From: Microvirga soli
Lineage (GTDB): Bacteria > Pseudomonadota > Alphaproteobacteria > Rhizobiales > Beijerinckiaceae
Direction of reading: 5' to 3'
Length of the DNA stretch: 64,000 nucleotides
NCBI RefSeq assembly: GCF_016734765.1
Contig: NZ_JAERQE010000030.1
Span: forward strand, 1 to 64,000
The translations under genes were made by a program, and so were the position numbers. Positions 35,530 to 42,981 of this stretch are shown here, piece by piece (the first letter of the stretch is position 1; every line of letters begins with the position of its first letter). The notes beneath the pieces are model-generated. The model was not told where the DNA came from, ran no database searches, and saw nothing but the letters and a program-made list of their open reading frames with translations.

Positions 35530-36246
35530 GTGACGGCAGATGCTCCCACAGCTCCGATGGACAAGCGCAAGGCGATTGTCGAAGCCCTCATGGATCTCGC
35601 CTCCCGGCGTCCCTGGCATGAGATCGAGATCACCGATATCGCAAAGGCGGCGAATGTCTCCCTTGCGGAGTTCCGCGATCTCTTTCCTTCCAAGGGCGCG
35701 GTGCTCGGCGGGTTGTCCCGCATGATCGACAAGCAGGTGCTGGAAGGCACCACCGATGACCTTGCCGGCGAGCCGGCACGCGAGCGCATCTTCGACGTGC
35801 TGATGCGCCGCTTCGATGCGATGCAGCCCTACAAGGAGGCGCTGCGCAGGATTTCACAGGACTTGCGATACGATCCCGTATCGCTTGCGGCGCTCAATCA
35901 GGTGGCGCTCAACTCCCAGCGCTTCATGCTCGCGGCCGCCGGCATCAACACGGAAGGACCGCTTGGTACCCTGAAGCTTCAGGGTGCGGTGCTGGTCTAT
36001 GCCAACACCATGCGGACATGGCTCGACGATGAGGATCCCGCACAGGCCAAGACCATGGCGCGGCTCGATCGCGAATTGCGGCGTGGCGAGCGCATTCTGG
36101 AAGGGGCTGAGGATCTGCGCCGCCTGAGCGCTCCGCTGCGCGCGGTCGGGCGAGCGTTCATGCAGGGGCGCCGCACGTCCCGTTCCGAGCGACGCCGCGC
36201 CGCGGACGGTAACGGCGATGCGGAGAATCCCGCAGCGGCGATCTGA
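35530..36246 (+). CDS. TetR-like regulator with a COQ9-like C-terminus
   Basis: The 238-aa protein has an N-terminal TetR-type helix-turn-helix (WHEIEITDIAKAANVSLAEFRDLFPSKGAVL, residues about 28-60). The C-terminal part contains WLDDEDPAQAKTMARLDRELRRGE, which resembles the COQ9 group with the same fold, so it could be either a repressor or a lipid-binding COQ9-like protein. GTG 35530 is chosen because AGGAGG precedes it by 6 bases. The C-terminal tail is Arg-rich. It lies 19 bases before the CsaA-like gene. Confidence 0.7.
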   Translation: MTADAPTAPMDKRKAIVEALMDLASRRPWHEIEITDIAKAANVSLAEFRDLFPSKGAVLGGLSRMIDKQVLEGTTDDLAGEPARERIFDVLMRRFDAMQPYKEALRRISQDLRYDPVSLAALNQVALNSQRFMLAAAGINTEGPLGTLKLQGAVLVYANTMRTWLDDEDPAQAKTMARLDRELRRGERILEGAEDLRRLSAPLRAVGRAFMQGRRTSRSERRRAADGNGDAENPAAAI

Positions 36247-36265
36247 CAAGACGTAGAGGGGTAGC

Positions 36266-36625
36266 ATGGATCAGGCGCCTTCGATCTCGCCGCAGATCAA
36301 GTTCGACGATTTCCTGAAGGTCGACATCCGTGTCGGCCGCATCGTTGCCGTGGAACCGTTTCCGCAGGCCCGCAAGCCCGCCTTCAAACTCACCATCGAC
36401 TTGGGCCCGGAGATCGGCACCAAGCGCTCGTCGGCGCAGATCACGATCAACCACACACCGGAGGATCTCGTCGGGACACTCGTGCTGGCGGTGGTGAATT
36501 TCCCGCCGCGGCAGATCGGCCCGTTCCTATCGGAGGTGCTGACTCTCGGCGTGCCCGATGCCGATGGCAACGTCATGCTGATCCGACCTGATCGTGACGT
36601 GCCGGTTGGCGTTCGGTTGCATTAG
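36266..36625 (+). CDS. tRNA-binding (CsaA-like) protein
   Basis: The 119-aa protein is a stand-alone EMAPII-type tRNA-binding domain like CsaA: FDDFLKVDIRVGRIVAVEPFPQARKPAFKL at the N-terminus, RSSAQITINHTPEDLVGTLVLAVVNFPPRQIGPF in the middle, and SEVLTLGVPD near the end. CsaA of Bacillus has chaperone-like export activity. It follows the TetR-like gene with a 19-base gap. Confidence 0.88.
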   Translation: MDQAPSISPQIKFDDFLKVDIRVGRIVAVEPFPQARKPAFKLTIDLGPEIGTKRSSAQITINHTPEDLVGTLVLAVVNFPPRQIGPFLSEVLTLGVPDADGNVMLIRPDRDVPVGVRLH

Positions 36626-36690
36626 ATTGGTCACAGCTGTCATATCGGATCTGCGCTGTACTTCGTCCGGGATGACGATCCGCTGAAAGA

Positions 36691-38058
36691 CTAAGCCGGC
36701 AGGCGCACGGTCGCGCGCAGGCCTCCGAGCGGACTGTCACCGAGCACGATGTCGCCGCCATGGGAGCGTGCGACGTCGCGGGCGATGGCTAGGCCTAGAC
36801 CTGAGCCGCCCTCGTCCTGATTGCGCGCTTCATCCAGGCGCACGAAGGGCTTGAAGACCTCCTCACGCATCGCCGGCGGAATGCCCGGTCCGTCGTCATC
36901 CACATGCAGAACGAGCCAGCGGGTTTCGTGGTTGGCCGTGATCTCGATCCGGTCGCCATGCCGCGCCGCGTTGCCGACCAGATTGAACAGCAGGCGGCGG
37001 AATGCGTCGGGGCGTACGGTGATGATGGGGTCGCCGACGATGTCGAGTTCCGTCACGTGGCCCTGACGCTCGGCGTCCGACTGCACCTCTTCGAGCAGTT
37101 GCCGCAGGTCCGTTGCAGTCGCCTGCTCGCCTGCATCGCCGCCGTCGCCGCGAGCGAAGGCGAGATAGCCTTCGAGCATGCGGCTCATCTCGTCCACGTC
37201 GCGCTTGAGGTCCTCCACCTCGGGCGTCTGGTCGAGGAACACGAGCGACAGCTTGAAGCGTGTCAAGATGGTGCGCAGGTCGTGACTCACGCCGTTGAGC
37301 ATCGTCGTGCGCTGTTCCATGTTGCGCTCGATGCGCCGCTTCATCTCGAGGAATGCGTGACCGGCCTGGCGCACCTCGCGCGCGCCACGCGGGCGGAACT
37401 CGACCTCGCGGCCCTTGCCGAGAGCTTCGGCCGCTTCCGAGAGCCTCAGGATTGGCCTGATCTGGTTGCGCAGGAACAGGATGGCGATGCCGAGCAGCAC
37501 GAAGGACGAGCCGCCCATCCACACGAGGAAGATGTGCGAGTTGGAGGCATAGGCCTGGCTGCGCCGCGCCAAAATGCGCATCACATCATTCTGGTCGAGC
37601 TTGATGCGCACCTCCACATAGCTCGAGCGTCCGACCGTATCGACCCAGTAGGGCCGGTCGATCTGACGGCGCAATTCGTTCGAGAGTGTCTCGTCGAGAA
37701 TGTCGAAGAACGGCTTGGGTCCCGGCGGCGGCAGATCGGTATTGCGCAGGATGTCCACATCGAGCTGCAGGCGGTCCGATGCGATCCGCGAGAGAGTGCT
37801 GGTGTCTCTCTCCTGCGGATAGCTCTCGTAGATGTCGATGAGCGCCGCGATATCCGCCGTTACCGCAGAGGAGAGGCGGCGCGTCACGAGCTCGTAGTGC
37901 CGCTCCATGAACACATAGGCTACGACCGATTGCAGCAGGATGACCGGCGCGATGATGATGATGAGTGCGCGCGCATAGAGACCCTTCGGCAAAAATCGCC
38001 CGAACCAGCGCGCGGCATGGTCGAGGGGCGAATAGTTCAGGGTCGCGCCGATCTTCAT
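36691..38058 (-). CDS. EnvZ-type sensor histidine kinase
   Basis: The 455-aa protein has two membrane helices (about residues 28-50 and 180-200) enclosing a periplasmic domain, a HAMP linker (RNQIRPILRLSEAAEALGKGRE), the phosphoacceptor H-box NGVSHDLRTILTRFKLSL near residue 260 and an ATPase domain with N-box NLVGNAARHG and G-boxes DDGPGIP and GGSGLGLAIARD. Its start overlaps the stop of the upstream response regulator as ATGA, so they form one operon. Signal unknown. Confidence 0.93.
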   Translation of the reverse strand: MKIGATLNYSPLDHAARWFGRFLPKGLYARALIIIIAPVILLQSVVAYVFMERHYELVTRRLSSAVTADIAALIDIYESYPQERDTSTLSRIASDRLQLDVDILRNTDLPPPGPKPFFDILDETLSNELRRQIDRPYWVDTVGRSSYVEVRIKLDQNDVMRILARRSQAYASNSHIFLVWMGGSSFVLLGIAILFLRNQIRPILRLSEAAEALGKGREVEFRPRGAREVRQAGHAFLEMKRRIERNMEQRTTMLNGVSHDLRTILTRFKLSLVFLDQTPEVEDLKRDVDEMSRMLEGYLAFARGDGGDAGEQATATDLRQLLEEVQSDAERQGHVTELDIVGDPIITVRPDAFRRLLFNLVGNAARHGDRIEITANHETRWLVLHVDDDGPGIPPAMREEVFKPFVRLDEARNQDEGGSGLGLAIARDVARSHGGDIVLGDSPLGGLRATVRLPA

Positions 38059-38771
38059 CGGTCGATCACGAGACGGTAGCCGATGCCGCGCACGGTCTGG
38101 AGAAAGATCGGGTTGGCCGGATCGGTCTCGATCTTGCGCCGCAGGCGGTTGATCTGAACGTCCACCGTGCGCTCGTTAGCGGCGATCCCGGTTCCGGACA
38201 GCGCCTCGCGGGGCACGTTGTCGCCCGCGTGGCTGCCGAGGATGGTGAGGATCTCGCGCTCGCGCTCGGTGATGCGCACCATCTCGTCGCCCCGCCGCAA
38301 CTCGCCCCGGTCGAAGCGATAGGAGAAGGGTCCGAAATGGATCACGTCCGGCACATCGCCGTTAGAAGCTCCGGGCACGGGCACCGCGCGCTTGAGGATG
38401 TTGCCGAGCCGCAGGAGCAGCTCGCGCGGCTCGAAAGGCTTGGAAAGATAATCGTCCGCGCCGATCTCGAGGCCGGTCACCCGGTCCGAGGTTTCGGTGC
38501 GGGCGGTCAACATGAGAATCGGCACCTGCGAGTGCTCCCGCAAGGCGCGGGCATAATCGAAGCCGGTCTCGCCCGGCATCATCACATCGAGAACAAGAGC
38601 GTCGAAGACGAAGTTCTCCGCCTTCGCCCGCGCCTCCGCGGCGCTGGCAGCCGCCGTCACCCGGTAGCCGTTTTCGCTCAGGAACCGGGTCAGCAGGTCG
38701 CGCAGGCGGCGGTCGTCGTCCACCACGAGAACGTGCGGGGCGTGGTCTGGAATGTCGATGCGTGCATCCAT
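38055..38771 (-). CDS. OmpR-family response regulator
   Basis: The 238-aa protein has a receiver domain (VLVVDDDRRLRDLL, phospho-Asp in ALVLDVMMPGETGF, LTARTETSDRVTGLEIGADDYLSKPFEPREL) and a winged-helix DNA-binding domain ending in NERTVDVQINRLRRKIE..FLQTVRGIGYRL. It is coupled to the histidine kinase gene. A MarR gene lies just upstream. In Rhodobacter capsulatus a MarR-OmpR pair (petP-petR) precedes petABC; the arrangement here is similar, though petABC lies 35 kb away. ATG 38771 is used; the upstream frame runs into a repeat. Confidence 0.92.
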   Translation of the reverse strand: MDARIDIPDHAPHVLVVDDDRRLRDLLTRFLSENGYRVTAAASAAEARAKAENFVFDALVLDVMMPGETGFDYARALREHSQVPILMLTARTETSDRVTGLEIGADDYLSKPFEPRELLLRLGNILKRAVPVPGASNGDVPDVIHFGPFSYRFDRGELRRGDEMVRITEREREILTILGSHAGDNVPREALSGTGIAANERTVDVQINRLRRKIETDPANPIFLQTVRGIGYRLVIDR

Positions 38772-38779
38772 CGGGTCTA

Positions 38780-38900
38780 AAGCACCGGACCCAAAAGTGG
38801 ATTTGCACTTTTGGGGGCCATCCGATGCTTCCTCCATAAATGAGAGCATCGTTCGGAGCGGAAAACCGGGTCCACTTTTCCGCACGATGCTCTGGTGCTT
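38780..38900. repeat. Composite palindrome of the CCCAAAAGTGG family, copy 1
   Basis: Outer arms AAGCACC (38780-38786) and GGTGCTT (38894-38900) enclose two hairpins. The first is GGACCCAAAAGTGG with CACTTTTGGGGGCC; the second is GAGCATCGT (38843-38851) with ACGATGCTC (38885-38893). Related copies lie at 51103-51175 and 53280-53385. Confidence 0.8.
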
Positions 38901-38922
38901 CAAGGTTACGGACCCTGCTTTA

Positions 38923-39444
38923 TCAGGTTTCCTCGGACCCGAATACGAGGTGCTTCACATGGGCGCTGCTGTCGGGATCGATAAGGCTCAGGAGATAGCG
39001 GCTGACCGCATCCTTGGCCTCGGGCTCCATGCCGGACAGGGCGCGCATGATGCGGCGGGTCTGCAGCTTGGCGAGCTTCAGGGCCAGCTCCCCGCCTTGA
39101 GGCGTGGCAAAGAGCAGGCGCTGGCGCCGGTCGGCGGTGCCCATCCGGCTCTCGATAAAGTCCTTCTCGATCAGCTCCTTCAGGACCCGGTTGAGGCTCT
39201 GCTTGGTGATGCGCAGGATGTCGAGGAGTTCCGCGATGGTCAGGCCCGGATTGCGGCTCACGAAGTGCAGAACCCGGTGGTGGGCACGGCCAAAGCCATA
39301 CTCGTCCAGGATCCGGTCCGGATCGCTGACGAAATCGCGATAGGCGAAGAAGAACAATTCGATCAGGTCATAGGCCGGGGTCTCGGCCAGGATGTCCTTG
39401 CCGGAGTGATGAGACTTCAAAGCCGGAAGAGCGTCAGGCACCAT
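38923..39444 (-). CDS. MarR-family transcriptional regulator
   Basis: The 173-aa protein has a MarR winged helix: EYGFGRAHHRVLHFVSRNPGLTIAELLDILRITKQSLNRVLKELIEKDFI (residues about 50-100), then a wing RMGTADRRQRLLFATPQG. It resembles PetP of Rhodobacter. A perfect TATGTCA-N7-TGACATA palindrome overlaps its own likely promoter and that of the divergent aminotransferase, so it probably controls both. Its neighbour downstream is the OmpR-EnvZ pair. Confidence 0.9.
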   Translation of the reverse strand: MVPDALPALKSHHSGKDILAETPAYDLIELFFFAYRDFVSDPDRILDEYGFGRAHHRVLHFVSRNPGLTIAELLDILRITKQSLNRVLKELIEKDFIESRMGTADRRQRLLFATPQGGELALKLAKLQTRRIMRALSGMEPEAKDAVSRYLLSLIDPDSSAHVKHLVFGSEET

Positions 39445-39459
39445 CCTGTTCCCAAATTT

Positions 39460-39480
39460 TATGTCAGCCTTGTTGACATA
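39460..39480. promoter_or_regulatory. Probable MarR operator in the marR-aminotransferase divergon
   Basis: A perfect inverted repeat TATGTCA-GCCTTGT-TGACATA lies 16 bases upstream of the MarR start. Its right half contains TTGACA (39473-39478), a consensus -35 for rightward transcription; a weak -10 TACTCG follows at 17 bases. On the minus strand TAAAAT lies at its edge as a -10 for the MarR gene. Binding here would block both promoters. Confidence 0.65.
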
Positions 39481-39604
39481 TCTCAGGACGATTGTTACTC
39501 GTCAAGCCGCTTCTGCGAAATGAATGAAATTGAAATTGGCTGGGAGCGCACCGGAAATTACCCGACCCCGGTTGCCACAAGGTCGGCCTGCAAGGAGATA
39601 TACG

Positions 39605-40492
39605 ATGTCCGCGACCCCCTTCGATCAACGTGATGGATGGATCTGGTACGACGGGCAGCTTGTACCCTGGAAGGATGCCCAGCTTCACGTTCTCTCGCAC
39701 GGCCTTCATTATGGGTCGTCCGTGTTCGAAGGCGAGCGCGCCTATGGCGGCGAGATCTTCAAGTCGACGGAGCATTCGGAGCGCCTGAAAAAGTCGGCCG
39801 AAATCCTGGATTTCGAGATCCCCTACAGCGTGGCCGAGATCGACGCGGCCAAGCGCCTCGTGCTGGAAAAGAGCGGAATGAAGGATGCCTATCTGCGCCC
39901 CGTCGCCTGGCGCGGTTCGGAGATGATGGGCGTGGCCGCCCAGTCCAACAAGATCCACCTCGCCATTGCGGCCTGGGAATGGCCGAGCTATTTCGATCCG
40001 GCCGAGAAGATGAAGGGCATCCGCATCGACATGGCGGAGTACCGCCGCCCCGACCCGGCGACCGCCCCGTCGGCGGCCAAGGCCGCGGGACTCTACATGA
40101 TCTGCACCATCTCCAAGCACAAGGCGGAGCGAAAGGGCTATGCGGATGCGCTGATGCTCGACTGGCAGGGCCGCGTTGCCGAATGCACGGGCGCCAACGT
40201 GTTCTTCATCCGCGACGGCATCGTTCACACGCCAGTAGCCGACTGCTTCCTCGACGGCATCACCCGCCGCACCGTGATCGATCTTGCCAAGCGCCGCGGC
40301 TTCGAGGTCGCCGAGCGCCGGATCATGCCGGACGAACTCCCGAGCTTCAACGAGTGCTTCATCACCGGAACGGCGGCCGAAGTGACGCCTGTGTCCGAGA
40401 TCGGTCCACACAAGTACCAGCCCGGCAACATGACCAAGGTGCTGATGGACGACTACTCGGCCGAAGTGCAGCCGAAGAGCAAAGCTGCTTAA
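39605..40492 (+). CDS. ilvE: Branched-chain amino acid aminotransferase family protein
   Basis: The 295-aa protein is a class IV PLP aminotransferase, probably IlvE, which interconverts branched-chain amino acids and 2-oxo acids. Visible blocks: LHYGSSVFEGERAYGG near residue 40, LRPVAWRGSEMMGV, the region around SKHKAERKGYADALMLD, and AECTGANVFFIRDG near 200, followed by TPVADCFLDGITRRTVIDLA. ATG 39605 has AAGGAG upstream; the frame from 39524 crosses the promoter. A D-amino-acid transaminase-type activity is less likely but not excluded. Divergent from the MarR gene. Confidence 0.87.
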   Translation: MSATPFDQRDGWIWYDGQLVPWKDAQLHVLSHGLHYGSSVFEGERAYGGEIFKSTEHSERLKKSAEILDFEIPYSVAEIDAAKRLVLEKSGMKDAYLRPVAWRGSEMMGVAAQSNKIHLAIAAWEWPSYFDPAEKMKGIRIDMAEYRRPDPATAPSAAKAAGLYMICTISKHKAERKGYADALMLDWQGRVAECTGANVFFIRDGIVHTPVADCFLDGITRRTVIDLAKRRGFEVAERRIMPDELPSFNECFITGTAAEVTPVSEIGPHKYQPGNMTKVLMDDYSAEVQPKSKAA

Positions 40493-40521
40493 CGCTCCCG
40501 CCTTTCTATGCATTCCATGTC

Positions 40522-40543
40522 ATGCCCGGCCTTGTGCCGGGCA
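40522..40543. repeat. Short palindrome ATGCCCGG...CCGGGCAT
   Basis: Perfect 8-bp arms with a 6-base core lie between two convergent genes. Related CATGGCCGG-type palindromes occur at 57270-57292 and 58351-58373. Confidence 0.6.
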
Positions 40544-40561
40544 TCGACGTTTCGGGCGGCC

Positions 40562-40960
40562 TCAGTTGTTGGAAGCGGTATGAGCAATGACGCGGATTTC
40601 AACGATGGCTCCTTCGCGCCTGAGGCCGGCGACCTCAACGGCCGTCCAGGTCGGGTAAGGCTCGGCCAAGTACTCAAGGCGAATTGAGTCGAAGAGGTCG
40701 AAGTGATCCCGCAGGCCCACATGATAGCTCGTCATCTCGACGATTGATTGGAACGTCAGGTTGCCTGCGCGCAGCACGGATCCGATCTTGTCGAAAGCGT
40801 TTCTGATCTGGGTGCCCGCATCGCCTGGCATCCGCCCCTGCGCATCGCTCCCGGTGACGCCGGTCAGAAAAACGTGGTTCCCTGAAATGATCGCAGGGGA
40901 CATTTTCAGCTGGTCTGCCGCGGCTGTGAATTCAGGCGGAATGATAGCGCGCTTGGCCAT
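40562..40960 (-). CDS. RidA family protein
   Basis: The 132-aa protein has the YjgF/RidA pattern: SPAIISGNHVFLTGVTGSDAQGRMPGDAGTQIRNAFDKIGSVLRAGNLTFQSIVEMTSYHVGL and YPTWTAVEVAGLRREGAIVEIRVIAH. Archetypal RidA hydrolyses reactive enamine/imine intermediates made by PLP enzymes, which fits its position beside a PLP aminotransferase. The usual catalytic Arg position reads near the GLRREGAIVEI motif, so it may belong to an Rid subgroup rather than RidA proper. ATG 40960 has GGAGG upstream. Confidence 0.85.
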   Translation of the reverse strand: MAKRAIIPPEFTAAADQLKMSPAIISGNHVFLTGVTGSDAQGRMPGDAGTQIRNAFDKIGSVLRAGNLTFQSIVEMTSYHVGLRDHFDLFDSIRLEYLAEPYPTWTAVEVAGLRREGAIVEIRVIAHTASNN

Positions 40961-41035
40961 TGAGCAGCCTCCAGACAATGGTTGACCCGCCATCATGGCC
41001 GAGGCGGTCCCGATGCTCAACACTGCCGACTTGCC

Positions 41036-42280
41036 TCAAAAATCCTCCGCATCGGGAATGCGGTTGAAAGCGATCTTGGCTCCTGCATAGCCTCCGGGGA
41101 TCGTCACCCAAGGGCCCCAGTGCAGAAGAGTCTTCCGATGGCTGACATTGAACTGGTCTGCGATGGCGGACAGATACTCCATGCGCCGCTTGAGCTGCGC
41201 CTCCGAGGCATCATCGAACAGGTCGTCCACAATGTCGCTGAGCGGCACCAGATCGTGCAGCGCCACATGGACGCTGCGGCTGCGGCGCATCTCCTCCCGT
41301 TCGGCATGCAGGAACAGACGGCTCAAGGATGCCAGCAGGGATGGGTCGTCCCAAGTGGCCCGGAAATGCTCCTCCCCATACCAGCCGGCGCTGTTCCTGT
41401 CGGTGAACCAGAGGGCGAGCGCCTTGGCGGCAAAGCCTGAGCGGCGCATGCGGGTGGAGGCCTTGGCGAGCAGCACACGGGCGGCCGCATAGGCTCCGTT
41501 CAGGGAGCGCCAGTCGGCGGGAAGAACCCGGCCGTGGCCGAACATGCGACGGCGGGTTTCGGGCCGCTCCACGGTGTAGCCGTGCAGCCCCATCCACATC
41601 CGCTCCCCCTCGACGCTGCCCCAGAGCCGGCGCAACTCCTTGGGCTGGAGCCGCCAGAGGGCGCCCATATCCCCAACTCCGGCGCGGGCGAGCCGTGCCG
41701 CATTGCCCCGTGCGATACCAGGGATGTCCGTGAGATCGAGCAAGAGCAGGGGGCCGGGCAGATCGTCGGGGTAGAGCGCTACCAGACCGTCCGGCTTCTG
41801 CATCTCGGCAGCGATCTTGGCCAGCAGGTCGTTGGGCCCCAAGCCCACCGAGCAGGTGAGGGTGGGGCCGATCCGTGTGGCGATCACGTCCTTCACACGC
41901 TGCCCGATCGCGAGTCCCTGCGGCCATTCCGAGGGCATCAGCGCACAAACCATCTCGTCGATGGAGCAGACCGCCTTGACGGGAAGCACAGTCTCGATCG
42001 CCTCCAAGATCTGCCGGTGCAACTCCACATAAGCCTCGTGCCGCGCCGTTACGAGAACGAGGCCGGGACATTGCCGGCGGGCATCCCGCACGAAGGTGCC
42101 GCGCTTGAGGCCCAGCGCCTTGGCCTCCCGGCTCACGGCGATAAGCCCGGTATGCTCCGAATCGACAGGAATGACCCCGACGGGTCGGCCGCGAAGATGC
42201 GGTTGAAGGTGCTGCTCGGCGCTGGCGAAGAAGGAATCGAAGTCGACATAGAGCCGCTCCAGACCCGTGGGTTTGCGCAT
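41036..42280 (-). CDS. Y-family (translesion) DNA polymerase, DinB-like, SOS-controlled
   Basis: The 414-aa protein is a Y-family polymerase: palm motif LYVDFDSFFASAEQ (first metal Asp), GVIPVDSEHTGLIAVSREAKALGLKRGTFV, catalytic CSIDEM (Asp-Glu pair) near residue 105, thumb LTDIPGIARGNAARLARAGVGD and a little-finger domain. Unlike ImuB, the catalytic acidic residues are retained. It lacks the motifs of standard DinB at the C-terminus and carries a distinctive tail. A perfect LexA box lies 25 bases upstream. The start is ATG 42280 with AAAGGTGG upstream; a TTG at 42310 would be inside the box region. Confidence 0.88.
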   Translation of the reverse strand: MRKPTGLERLYVDFDSFFASAEQHLQPHLRGRPVGVIPVDSEHTGLIAVSREAKALGLKRGTFVRDARRQCPGLVLVTARHEAYVELHRQILEAIETVLPVKAVCSIDEMVCALMPSEWPQGLAIGQRVKDVIATRIGPTLTCSVGLGPNDLLAKIAAEMQKPDGLVALYPDDLPGPLLLLDLTDIPGIARGNAARLARAGVGDMGALWRLQPKELRRLWGSVEGERMWMGLHGYTVERPETRRRMFGHGRVLPADWRSLNGAYAAARVLLAKASTRMRRSGFAAKALALWFTDRNSAGWYGEEHFRATWDDPSLLASLSRLFLHAEREEMRRSRSVHVALHDLVPLSDIVDDLFDDASEAQLKRRMEYLSAIADQFNVSHRKTLLHWGPWVTIPGGYAGAKIAFNRIPDAEDF

Positions 42281-42304
42281 CGCCGTCCACCTTTTACGTT
42301 TCGT

Positions 42305-42319
42305 GAACAAAGCAAGAAC
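42305..42319 (-). promoter_or_regulatory. LexA (SOS) box of the Y-family polymerase
   Basis: GAAC-AAAGCAA-GAAC is a perfect match to the alphaproteobacterial LexA site GAACN7GAAC. It lies 25 bases upstream of the polymerase start. Damage-inducible control is therefore expected. Confidence 0.88.
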
Positions 42320-42397
42320 ACGAGCTTGGCAGCGAGTCGAGGGCCGGATCTGTGGATAACGGGGATGAGTCTCCGGGAGTAATCCGCCTTTCTCTGA

Positions 42398-42422
42398 GGA
42401 ACCAAGGCCCTGCGCACGTGTT
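42398..42422 (+). promoter_or_regulatory. EcfG-type promoter upstream of the DUF3072 gene
   Basis: GGAAC, 16 bases, TGTT. The -35 is perfect and the -10 differs in one base from cGTT. It lies 39 bases before the ATG, and the LexA box at 42432-42446 sits downstream of it. Confidence 0.6.
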
Positions 42423-42431
42423 CTCGTCAGA

Positions 42432-42446
42432 GAACAAAGCTAGAAC
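42432..42446 (+). promoter_or_regulatory. LexA (SOS) box of the DUF3072 gene
   Basis: GAAC-AAAGCTA-GAAC is a perfect GAACN7GAAC site 15 bases before the DUF3072 start codon. Its sequence is close to the box at 42305, so the intergenic region carries two diverging sites. The SD-like AGGAG follows at 42450. Confidence 0.85.
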
Positions 42447-42460
42447 AATAGGAGTCCTGC

Positions 42461-42736
42461 ATGTCTTCGCACGGCAAAGTGAATTCCGGTGCTTCCGTTA
42501 ACCATAAGCGTTCCGCAGAGGCAGTTAACCCGAAGACCAACCCCGATCCGTCCGACAACCAGATCAAGGATCCGGAGGATTGGGTGACGGGCGACGAACC
42601 GATGACCGGCGCCCAGGCATCCTACCTCAAGACGCTGTCCGAACAGGCGCACGATCCAAAGGCGTTTGACCCCAAACTCGACAAGGCCGAGGCCTCGAAG
42701 CGGATCGACCAGCTCAAGCAGAAGCAGGGTCATTGA
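42461..42736 (+). CDS. DUF3072 domain protein
   Basis: The 91-aa hydrophilic protein has the DUF3072 core MTGAQASYLKTLSEQA near residue 48, then DPKLDKAEASKRIDQLKQKQG. An acidic, Asn/Pro-rich segment precedes it. The function of DUF3072 is unknown; the core resembles a small helical adaptor. Control by both a LexA box and an EcfG-type promoter implies induction by DNA damage and by general stress. It is divergent from the Y-family polymerase. Confidence 0.82.
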   Translation: MSSHGKVNSGASVNHKRSAEAVNPKTNPDPSDNQIKDPEDWVTGDEPMTGAQASYLKTLSEQAHDPKAFDPKLDKAEASKRIDQLKQKQGH

Positions 42737-42753
42737 TGCTACTGCGTTGCCGC

Positions 42754-42885
42754 TGTCATTCCCGCGAAGGCGGGGATCCATAAACGCCGACGTATAGGAA
42801 GAGGCGCAACAGCAATGTTTGCGCCTCTTCTCGCAGGTGTGGTGGTTATGGATTCCGGGTTCCGCTACGCGGCCCCGGAATGACA
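42754..42885. repeat. Intergenic palindromic element with inner hairpin
   Basis: Outer arms TGTCATTCCCG and CCGGAATGACA bound the element, next to GGGGATCCATAA and TTATGGATTCC. Inside lies a perfect 12-bp hairpin, GAAGAGGCGCAA (42798-42809) with TTGCGCCTCTTC (42819-42830). Same family and arrangement as 51-180. It lies between DUF3072 and the Tim44-like gene. Confidence 0.8.
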
Positions 42886-42981
42886 ACGGGTGTGGAAGGG
42901 CGCCAAAATCGAACTGCTCAGCCCTTTCGCAACCCTCCCGGCATCACCACATTATCCCTCAAGAGCATCATGCTCGCAGGG

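Noticed and set aside
42880-42981. Upstream extension of the Tim44-like gene
   Set aside because: It runs back to the edge of a palindromic repeat, and the extension has no leader-like or family features.
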